From assembly GCA_902488815.1 (NCBI GenBank), contig CABTXP010000045.1:1-9268 (forward strand): a stretch of 9,268 nucleotides of DNA. Direction: 5' to 3'. A program made the position numbers and the translations under genes. The notes under the pieces are model-generated. The model had not been told where the DNA came from. It saw only the letters and a list, made by a program, of their open reading frames with translations, and did not search any database. Source of the stretch: an uncultured Eubacteriales bacterium. GTDB taxonomy: Bacteria; Bacillota; Clostridia; Tissierellales; Peptoniphilaceae. Shown in pieces: positions 1 to 4,930 of the stretch (within the stretch, counting starts at the first letter, position 1; each line of letters opens with the position of its first letter).

Positions 1-1
1 A

Positions 2-742
2 ATTTTTGCAGGTATTGTAACGAGATTCCCAATGGACATAGTTCAATCCTATAACTTGGTTAAACAAGGATATGCAAGTCCTATATTCTTCATACTTTTC
101 ATAATACTTGCTATTTTAATCATCGTATTTGTAGTAGCACTTAACGAAGGGGAAAGAAGAATTTCAGTTCAGTACGCGAAGAGAGTTGTAGGAAGAAAGA
201 TGTACGGCGGACAATCCACACATATTCCGATTAAGGTATTGATGTCAGGAGTTATGCCTATAATCTTTGCCAACTCAATATTGGCAATTCCCGCAACTAT
301 TGCAATGTTTATGCAAGACGGAAGTAAGGGTAAAGACTTTATAATTAAATGGTTTACCACTCAAGGTACACCGGGTACAGTACTTTACATTATTTTAAGT
401 GTAATACTTATTATATTCTTCACTTACTTCTATACGACTATTCAATTTAATACTGTTGAATACTCAAAGAACTTGCAACAAAACGGTGGATTTATTCCGG
501 GCATAAGACCTGGTAAACCCACAAGCGATTATATGCAAAGAGTGTTAAACAGATTGGTACTTCCGGGAGCTATTGCACTTGCAATACTTACCGTATTACC
601 GGTTATATTAGGTAAAGTGGCGGGACTGCCCTTTAGTTTCGGCGGTACGTCAATGATTATCGTAGTAGGAGTTGTACTTGAAACCGCTAGAGTCTTGGAA
701 CAACAAATGTTAATGAGACACTACAAAGGCTTCTTAAAATAA
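2..742 (+). CDS. secY: Protein translocase subunit SecY, C-terminal part (5' end outside window)
   Basis: SecY forms the membrane channel of the Sec translocase, through which unfolded proteins are exported or inserted. The reading frame is already open at base 2 (IFAGIVTRFP...), so the Met at base 32 is internal and the true start lies upstream. The visible 246 residues are a little over half of a typical SecY of about 420-430. They contain the later membrane segments, including the hydrophobic stretch SPIFFILFIILAILIIVFVV. The cytoplasmic loop after that stretch has the conserved RRISVQYAKR motif. The next large cytoplasmic loop has GIRPGKPTSDYMQR, the family's hallmark, with the arginine that is important for SecA and ribosome contact. 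The protein ends in the usual LMRHYKGFLK-type tail. The stop is followed after 13 bases by adk, which is the standard order. Recognition is very secure; only the 5' part is missing. Confidence 0.97.
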   Translation: MFAGIVTRFPMDIVQSYNLVKQGYASPIFFILFIILAILIIVFVVALNEGERRISVQYAKRVVGRKMYGGQSTHIPIKVLMSGVMPIIFANSILAIPATIAMFMQDGSKGKDFIIKWFTTQGTPGTVLYIILSVILIIFFTYFYTTIQFNTVEYSKNLQQNGGFIPGIRPGKPTSDYMQRVLNRLVLPGAIALAILTVLPVILGKVAGLPFSFGGTSMIIVVGVVLETARVLEQQMLMRHYKGFLK

Positions 743-755
743 GAGGAGATAATAA

Positions 756-1400
756 ATGAGACTTGTAATATTGGGGCCACCGGGAGCAGGCAAAGGCACT
801 CAAGCAGAATATATAGTTAACGAATATAAAGTTCCTCATATTTCAACAGGGGATATATTTAGAGAAAATATTAAAAACAACACTGAACTTGGCAAGAAAG
901 CCAAGTCATACATGGACCAAGGTCTACTTGTGCCGGACGAACTTGTAAATGAAATCGTAGCTGACAGACTTAAAAAAGACGACTGCAAAGACGGATTTTT
1001 ACTTGATGGCTATCCGAGAACAGTAGCTCAAGCTGTAGTGCTTGACTCTGAACTTAAAAAGATGGGCACAAGCTTGGACAGAGTTGTAAATGTAGCTGTA
1101 GCAAGTGAAGTTTTAATAAAGAGAGCAGTTGGAAGAAGAGTCTGCAAAGTTTGCGGCGCAACTTACCATGTAGAGTTTAATCCTCCCAAGGTTGAAGGCG
1201 TATGTGACAACGACAACAGTCCTTTGATCCAAAGGGATGACGACACTGAAGAAACTGTTAAGAAGAGAATAGAGGTTTACAACAACCAAACATCTCCTCT
1301 AATAGATTATTACAAAGCCCAAAACCTACTACTTTCAGTAGACGGGGTTCAATCAATCGAAAAAGTTTTTGAAGATATAAAACACGGATTGGATAAATAA
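756..1400 (+). CDS. adk: Adenylate kinase (long, zinc-binding LID form)
   Basis: Adenylate kinase catalyses the reversible conversion of ATP and AMP to two ADP in the cytoplasm. The 214-residue protein starts with the P-loop GPPGAGKGT (residues 7-15). The AMP-binding segment STGDIFRENI follows at 30-39. DGYPRT at 84-89 includes Arg88; the usual motif is DGFPRT, so this one has Tyr for Phe. The LID domain carries Cys130-x2-Cys133 and Cys150-x2-Asp153, the Cys3Asp structural zinc site known from Gram-positive adenylate kinases such as that of Bacillus subtilis. A good ribosome site (GAGGAG) lies just before the ATG. The stop codon TAA shares its last base with the ATG of the next gene. Placement directly after secY is the common bacterial arrangement. 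In many Firmicutes map follows adk, but here it does not. Confidence 0.98.
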   Translation: MRLVILGPPGAGKGTQAEYIVNEYKVPHISTGDIFRENIKNNTELGKKAKSYMDQGLLVPDELVNEIVADRLKKDDCKDGFLLDGYPRTVAQAVVLDSELKKMGTSLDRVVNVAVASEVLIKRAVGRRVCKVCGATYHVEFNPPKVEGVCDNDNSPLIQRDDDTEETVKKRIEVYNNQTSPLIDYYKAQNLLLSVDGVQSIEKVFEDIKHGLDK

Positions 1401-1690
1401 TGGATAGTACCTTTTTAATAAAAGAAGGAACTGTGACAAAGGCTTTGGCGGGTAGAGACAAGGGAAAAGTTTTTATCATATTAAAAATTTTGTCTGAAGA
1501 TTATGTATTAATTGTTGACGGCAAGAGAAGAACCTTGGAAAACCCGAAGAAGAAAAAAATTAAACATTTGGCTCTTTACAAAGATGTTATTGAGCTTAAT
1601 GTGGAATATTTAAACGACAGCTATATTAGAAAGATGCTAAAACCCTACAGCAATGAAGGAGGCGAGGGACTATGGCAAAAGAAGATGTAA
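1400..1690 (+). CDS. Small KOW-domain RNA-binding protein (L14e-like)
   Basis: This is a basic 96-residue protein. A KOW-type motif sits near the N terminus (GTVTKALAGRDKGKVF, about residues 10-25), followed by a short beta-rich stretch and a lysine cluster NPKKKKIKHL at 48-57. Small KOW/L14e-like proteins of this kind occur immediately upstream of infA in Firmicutes (ybzG in B. subtilis holds the same position). They are presumed to bind rRNA or the ribosome, but I know of no firmly assigned function. The ATG overlaps the adk stop as TAATG, and no strong Shine-Dalgarno sequence precedes it, so translation probably depends on reinitiation after adk. The 3' end overlaps infA by 19 bases, and the infA ribosome site lies within this gene. 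The family assignment rests on motif and position; the biochemical role is inference. Confidence 0.85.
   Translation: MDSTFLIKEGTVTKALAGRDKGKVFIILKILSEDYVLIVDGKRRTLENPKKKKIKHLALYKDVIELNVEYLNDSYIRKMLKPYSNEGGEGLWQKKM
1656..1662 (+). promoter_or_regulatory. Ribosome binding site of infA inside the upstream gene
   Basis: AAGGAGG lies 9 bases before the infA ATG and inside the coding sequence of the KOW-domain gene. It supports ATG 1672 as the infA start and explains why the two genes overlap: the strong site is provided by the last codons of the upstream gene. Confidence 0.8.
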
Positions 1691-1890
1691 TTGAGGTTGA
1701 GGGTACTGTAGTTGAAGCTCTACCCAACACCAATTTTAGAGTGAAGCTGGACAACGGGCATATAATCCTTGCTCATATTTCCGGTAAACTGAGAATGAAC
1801 TATATAAGAATTCTGCCGGGTGACAAAGTTACTCTTGAGCTTTCGCCTTATGATTTGACTCGTGGTAGAATTACTTGGCGTAAAAAGTAA
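1672..1890 (+). CDS. infA: Translation initiation factor IF-1
   Basis: IF-1 binds the A site of the 30S subunit and helps IF-2 and IF-3 select the initiator tRNA during translation initiation. The 72-residue protein has the normal IF-1 length and is a single S1/OB-fold domain. It starts with MAKEDVIEVEGTVVEALPN and contains HISGKLRMNYIRILPGDKV and the C-terminal SPYDLTRGRITWR, all hallmark segments. The start overlaps the 3' end of the KOW-domain gene by 19 bases in a different frame. rpmJ follows after 22 bases, the standard order. Confidence 0.98.
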   Translation: MAKEDVIEVEGTVVEALPNTNFRVKLDNGHIILAHISGKLRMNYIRILPGDKVTLELSPYDLTRGRITWRKK

Positions 1891-1912
1891 CCTACAGTAC
1901 AGGAGGGATATA

Positions 1913-2026
1913 ATGAAAGTAAGACCATCTGTTAAGAAGATGTGCGAAAAGTGTAAAATTATAAAAAGACGTGGACGAGTAATGGTTATCTGTGAAAATC
2001 CAAAACATAAACAAAGACAAGGATAA
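1913..2026 (+). CDS. rpmJ: 50S ribosomal protein L36, zinc-binding form
   Basis: This very short gene encodes 37 residues starting MKVRPSVKKMCEKCKIIKRR and ending KHKQRQG. L36 is a component of the large ribosomal subunit. The zinc ribbon is intact: Cys11-x2-Cys14, Cys27 and His32, the C+ (zinc-binding) type of L36 rather than the zinc-independent paralogue used during zinc starvation. AGGAGGG precedes the ATG by 5 bases. The gene sits between infA and rpsM as expected. The reverse-strand open frame across it is a shadow. Confidence 0.97.
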   Translation: MKVRPSVKKMCEKCKIIKRRGRVMVICENPKHKQRQG

Positions 2027-2040
2027 GGAGGGTAGCATTA

Positions 2041-2400
2041 ATGGCAAGAATTGCAGGTATTGACTTACCGAGAGAAAAGCGAGTAGAAATAGGCTTAACT
2101 TATATCTACGGAATTGGAAAATCAAGAGCTCAAGAAATTCTTACAAATGCGGGCGTTGACTTTGACACAAGAGTTAAAGATTTAACCGAAGCGGAACTTG
2201 CAAAGATTAGAGAGCAAATTCACAATTACCACGTTGAAGGGGACCTACGTCGTGACGTTGCTCTTAACATTAAGAGACTTAGAGAAATTAATTGCTATCG
2301 CGGCATTAGACATAGAAAAGGTCTTCCCGTAAGAGGTCAAAAGACCAAGACCAATGCAAGAACCAGAAAAGGTCCTAAGAAATTGGTATCTAAGAAATAG
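2041..2400 (+). CDS. rpsM: 30S ribosomal protein S13
   Basis: S13 sits in the head of the small subunit, contacts the P-site tRNA through its basic tail, and bridges to the large subunit. The 119 residues begin MARIAGIDLPREKRVEIGL and include the helix-hairpin-helix-like segment YIYGIGKSRAQEIL. They end with the conserved basic stretch CYRGIRHRKGLPVRGQKTKT followed by NARTRKGPKK. The ribosome site GGAGGG begins directly after the rpmJ stop, giving a 14-base gap. rpsK follows after 16 bases. Confidence 0.98.
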   Translation: MARIAGIDLPREKRVEIGLTYIYGIGKSRAQEILTNAGVDFDTRVKDLTEAELAKIREQIHNYHVEGDLRRDVALNIKRLREINCYRGIRHRKGLPVRGQKTKTNARTRKGPKKLVSKK

Positions 2401-2416
2401 GTAAGGGAGGGTTATA

Positions 2417-2821
2417 ATGGCTAAAAAACCGGGTAAAAAGACGGTAACACGCGTTAAAAGAAGACAACGTAAAAATATAGAAAAAGGTCAAGCTCATATA
2501 TCTTCAACCTTTAACAACACAATGGTTACACTAACCGACATGACCGGTAATGTAATCTCATGGGCAAGTGCCGGACAATTAGGCTTCAGAGGCAGTAGAA
2601 AATCTACACCTTTTGCAGCACAAGAAGCAGCACAAGAAGCGGCATTAAAGGCAAAAGAACATGGACTTAAATCTGTTGAAGTATATGTAAAAGGACCGGG
2701 CTCAGGCAGAGAAGCTGCTATAAGATCGCTTCAAGCTACAGGACTCGAAGTAACAATGATTAAAGACGTTACACCGATTCCACACAACGGATGCAGACCA
2801 CCAAAGCGTAGAAGAGTTTGA
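2417..2821 (+). CDS. rpsK: 30S ribosomal protein S11
   Basis: S11 forms part of the small-subunit platform that lines the mRNA exit and E site. The 134-residue product has the basic N-terminal extension usual in bacteria, then the core IEKGQAHISSTFNNTMVTLTD. It also contains GFRGSRKSTPFAAQ, VKGPGSGREAAIRSL and the conserved ending DVTPIPHNGCRPPKRRRV. Length and motifs are normal. In many clostridia rpsD follows here; in this window rpoA comes next after 39 bases. Confidence 0.98.
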   Translation: MAKKPGKKTVTRVKRRQRKNIEKGQAHISSTFNNTMVTLTDMTGNVISWASAGQLGFRGSRKSTPFAAQEAAQEAALKAKEHGLKSVEVYVKGPGSGREAAIRSLQATGLEVTMIKDVTPIPHNGCRPPKRRRV

Positions 2822-2860
2822 TTTTTTGTAAAGTAGCTGTTCCTATAAAGGAGGACTATA

Positions 2861-3808
2861 ATGATTGAAATAGAAAAACCAAGCATCCAAATAGATGAAA
2901 TGTCCGACGACGGTAGGTTCGGTAGATTTATAGTTGAACCCTTGGAAAACGGCTATGGTATTACACTTGGAAACTCGCTGAGAAGAGTGCTTTTGTCATC
3001 TCTTCCCGGCACCGCAGTTTCATTTGTAAATATCCGTGGCGTGGAACATGAGTTTGCTACATTACCGGGAGTCCTTGAGGACGTACCTGAAATCATTTTA
3101 AATTTAAAAGGATTGGTACTTAAGTCAAGTAGCGACGCGCCGGTTAAAATCGTAATTGAAAAAAAAGGTGAAGGCGAAATCAAGGCAGAAGACATAACAG
3201 TCGGCCCCGAAATACAAATCTTTAATCCTAAAAAACACATAGCAACTTTAAACGAAGATGCAGACGTGTATATGGAACTGACAGTTGAAAGAGGAAGAGG
3301 CTATGAACCTGCCGAACTTAAAAAGGATGAAGTTTCCACAATAGGAATTATTCCCATTGATTCAAACTACACTCCGGTGACAAAGGCAAATTGGAAAGTT
3401 GAAAACACAAGAGTAGGACAAAGAACCGACTATGACAGACTCATATTGGAACTTGAAACAGACGGTTCAATGAAAGCCGATGAAGCAATATCTCTTGCAG
3501 CTAAAATTTTAACAGAGCACTTTGACTTATTTATTTCCCTCACACAAACTTCAAGCGACATGAATATTATGGTTGAAAAAGAAGAAGACGAAAAAGAAAA
3601 AGTACTTGAAATGGCAGTAGAGGAACTTGATCTTTCCGTAAGAAGTTTCAACTGTTTGAAAAGAGCAAACATAAATACTGTAGAAGAGCTTACAGAAAAA
3701 ACCGAAGAAGATATGATGAAGGTTAGAAACCTGGGCAAAAAATCTTTGGAAGAAGTTCAAAATAAACTTGCAGAATTAGGTTTAAGTTTAAAGGAAAGTG
3801 AAGAGTAA
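2861..3808 (+). CDS. rpoA: DNA-directed RNA polymerase subunit alpha
   Basis: The alpha dimer scaffolds assembly of beta and beta-prime, and its C-terminal domain binds UP elements and activators. The protein has 315 residues, the normal bacterial length. The N-terminal domain (about 1-230) shows the assembly motif LGNSLRRVLLSSLPGTAV. An acidic linker (EKEEDEKEKV) leads to the C-terminal domain with LSVRSFNCLKRANI; Arg261 and Asn264 match the DNA-contacting Arg265 and Asn268 of E. coli. The NLGKKSLEEV helix follows at about 290-299. A strong AAGGAGG site precedes the ATG. The 39-base gap to rpsK has no coding sequence other than the ribosome site. rplQ follows after 11 bases. Confidence 0.98.
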   Translation: MIEIEKPSIQIDEMSDDGRFGRFIVEPLENGYGITLGNSLRRVLLSSLPGTAVSFVNIRGVEHEFATLPGVLEDVPEIILNLKGLVLKSSSDAPVKIVIEKKGEGEIKAEDITVGPEIQIFNPKKHIATLNEDADVYMELTVERGRGYEPAELKKDEVSTIGIIPIDSNYTPVTKANWKVENTRVGQRTDYDRLILELETDGSMKADEAISLAAKILTEHFDLFISLTQTSSDMNIMVEKEEDEKEKVLEMAVEELDLSVRSFNCLKRANINTVEELTEKTEEDMMKVRNLGKKSLEEVQNKLAELGLSLKESEE

Positions 3809-3814
3809 GGAGGG
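3807..3814 (+). promoter_or_regulatory. Ribosome binding site fixing the GTG start of rplQ
   Basis: AAGGAGGG overlaps the rpoA stop codon and lies 5 bases before GTG 3820. It decides in favour of the GTG start over the internal ATG at Met16, which would remove the conserved N terminus of L17. Confidence 0.75.
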
Positions 3815-3819
3815 ATTAA

Positions 3820-4161
3820 GTGGCTAAACTTAGAAAGTTGGGAGTAACAACTCCTCACAGAAAAGCCATGCTTAGAAACCTTGTAACAAGTCTTTTGAGA
3901 GAAGAAAAAATCGAAACAACAGTTACAAGAGCAAAAGAAGCAAGAAGAATGGCAGAAAAAATGATCACACTTGGCAAGCGTGGAGACCTTCACGCAAGAC
4001 GTCAAGCATTAGCATATATATACGACGAAGACGTAGTTACAAAACTATTTGAAGAAATCGCTCCAAAATACAGTGAAAGAAACGGCGGCTACACCAGAAT
4101 AATAAAGATGGGACCCAGAAGAGGGGACGCTGCTGAAATGGCAATTTTGGAACTTGTATAA
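3820..4161 (+). CDS. rplQ: 50S ribosomal protein L17 (GTG start)
   Basis: L17 is a large-subunit protein located near the polypeptide exit region. The 113-residue product has the family signature RKLGVTTPHRKAMLRNLVTS at the N terminus. It ends with RNGGYTRIIKMGPRRGDAAEMAILEL, typical of L17. It is slightly shorter than many homologues (about 115-125 residues) but complete at both ends. Translation starts at GTG, supported by AAGGAGGG 5 bases upstream. This is the last gene of the ribosomal cluster and is followed by a terminator. Confidence 0.97.
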   Translation: MAKLRKLGVTTPHRKAMLRNLVTSLLREEKIETTVTRAKEARRMAEKMITLGKRGDLHARRQALAYIYDEDVVTKLFEEIAPKYSERNGGYTRIIKMGPRRGDAAEMAILELV

Positions 4162-4163
4162 AA

Positions 4164-4183
4164 TTTTTCTCCGCGGAGGAAAG
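4164..4183 (+). other. Small hairpin with SacII-type palindrome after rplQ
   Basis: Directly after the rplQ stop, CTCCGCGGAG (4169-4178) is a perfect palindrome. As RNA it can fold as an 8-bp stem, including two G-U pairs, with a CGCG loop: bases 4164-4171 with 4176-4183. It has no T tract of its own and precedes the main terminator by about a dozen bases. It may stabilise the 3' end or assist termination; this is inference. Confidence 0.45.
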
Positions 4184-4194
4184 AAAAAATTAAC

Positions 4195-4232
4195 AGACCT
4201 GTATAAGTGAAAGCTTGTAGAGGTCTTTTTTT
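4195..4232 (+). terminator. Rho-independent terminator of the ribosomal protein operon
   Basis: AGACCT (4195-4200) pairs with AGGTCT (4221-4226). The stem continues inward to AAG/CTT with one mismatch and one G-U pair, leaving a six-base loop. Seven T residues follow at 4226-4232. It lies 33 bases after the rplQ stop and marks the end of the long co-transcribed ribosomal cluster. Confidence 0.88.
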
Positions 4233-4313
4233 ATTGCAAATTAAATTCCACTAAATTAATCATCGCAGGCGCGAGCATGTGAAAATAATTTAATCTCCGC
4301 TAAAGTCCGCATA

Positions 4314-4342
4314 TTAAAGGTTAAATAAATATGTGGTATTAT
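4314..4342 (+). promoter_or_regulatory. Candidate promoter for the deacylase gene
   Basis: TGGTATTAT at 4334-4342 resembles an extended -10 element (TG-n-TATTAT). A poor -35 match, TTAAAG (4314-4319), lies 17 bases upstream. Transcription would begin near 4349, leaving a leader of only about 13 bases that is almost entirely the ribosome site AAGGAG. The upstream terminator argues that some promoter must exist in 4233-4361; this is the best candidate seen. Confidence 0.4.
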
Positions 4343-4361
4343 AAGCACAAGGAGTGGTGGA

Positions 4362-4826
4362 ATGACCCTAAAAGAAGTTATCAAATATTTTAAAGACAGT
4401 GGCCTTGAAGAGAGAATAGTGATCTTTGACGAGAGCACGGCAACGTCAGCTCTCGCGGCACAAGCATTGGGCTGCGAAGAAAGCCGCATTGCAAAGTCCA
4501 TAACATTTAAAGACAAAGAGGGTGGCGCAATAATGATTGTGACCTCGGGAGTTAAAAAAATCGACTCGAAAAAATTCAAAAGTGTCTTCGGCGCAAGACC
4601 AAAGATGCTCACTCCTGAAGAGGTAGTAGAGCTAATTGGCTACCACGTAGGCGGCGTGTGCCCTTTCTTGGTGCGAGAAGGTTGCAAGGTATACATAGAT
4701 GAGTCCTTAAAAGAATTTGACTTTGTCTATCCGGCATGTGGCTCGGATAACTCTACAATCAAACTATCAATTCCGGAGCTCGTAGAGCATTCCAAGGCTC
4801 TTAATTTTGTAGATGTGTGTAAATAA
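4362..4826 (+). CDS. YbaK/ProX-type aminoacyl-tRNA deacylase
   Basis: The 154-residue protein is a free-standing YbaK/aminoacyl-tRNA-synthetase-associated domain. This family hydrolyses mischarged aminoacyl-tRNAs in trans (for example Cys-tRNA(Pro) or Ala-tRNA(Pro)), protecting translation fidelity. Visible hallmarks are an N-terminal helix, the ALGCEESRIAKSITF segment with Lys45 at the position of the conserved family lysine, and the loop GYHVGGVCPF at 93-102. The substrate-side motif ACGSDNSTIKLS (125-136) corresponds to the family's GSGS...I.L region, here with Cys126 and Asp129. Length is normal for the family and there is no signal peptide, so it acts in the cytoplasm. AAGGAG lies 7 bases before the ATG. 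It stands alone after a terminator, not fused to ProRS. Which amino acid is cleared cannot be read from the sequence. Confidence 0.9.
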   Translation: MTLKEVIKYFKDSGLEERIVIFDESTATSALAAQALGCEESRIAKSITFKDKEGGAIMIVTSGVKKIDSKKFKSVFGARPKMLTPEEVVELIGYHVGGVCPFLVREGCKVYIDESLKEFDFVYPACGSDNSTIKLSIPELVEHSKALNFVDVCK

Positions 4827-4872
4827 AAAAATTCAACCATACGCCGAAACAATTTGTCTAAAGATACATTAA

Positions 4873-4878
4873 TATAAT
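4873..4878 (+). promoter_or_regulatory. Candidate -10 element upstream of the M16 peptidase
   Basis: A perfect TATAAT lies 53 bases before the peptidase ATG in the 104-base intergenic gap. No good -35 hexamer is found at 16-18 bases spacing; TTGTCT at 4854-4859 is only 13 bases away. No clear terminator separates the deacylase from this gene, so read-through transcription is also possible. Confidence 0.4.
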
Positions 4879-4886
4879 AAAAATGT

Positions 4887-4911
4887 TCTTTGTCCGATCA
4901 GGTGGCAAAGA
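4887..4911 (+). other. Hairpin in the 5' leader of the M16 peptidase
   Basis: TCTTTG (4887-4892) pairs with CAAAGA (4906-4911). An inner CC/GG pair closes a loop of GATCA with a short bulge. It would lie in the mRNA leader just before the AGGAGG site (4921-4926). It has no T tract, so it is not a terminator, and it may simply protect the 5' end. Stability is modest and function is unproven. Confidence 0.3.
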
Positions 4912-4930
4912 TTAAAACTCAGGAGGTTAA

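Noticed and set aside
32..742. SecY read as a complete 236-residue protein starting at ATG 32
   Set aside because: The frame is open and SecY-like back to base 2, and SecY is about 420-430 residues long, so this Met is internal.
1892..2125. Reverse-strand open frame across rpmJ and the start of rpsM
   Set aside because: It lies opposite two certain ribosomal protein genes, has no recognisable family and no supporting ribosome site; it is a shadow.
2953..4005. Several reverse-strand open frames across rpoA and rplQ
   Set aside because: They are low-complexity Ser/Phe-rich translations antisense to conserved genes, as expected for shadows of AT- and Glu/Lys-rich coding sequence.
4256..4612. 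Reverse-strand frame of 118 codons overlapping the deacylase
   Set aside because: Antisense to a clear YbaK-family gene, with no family resemblance; it runs into the terminator side without its own signals.
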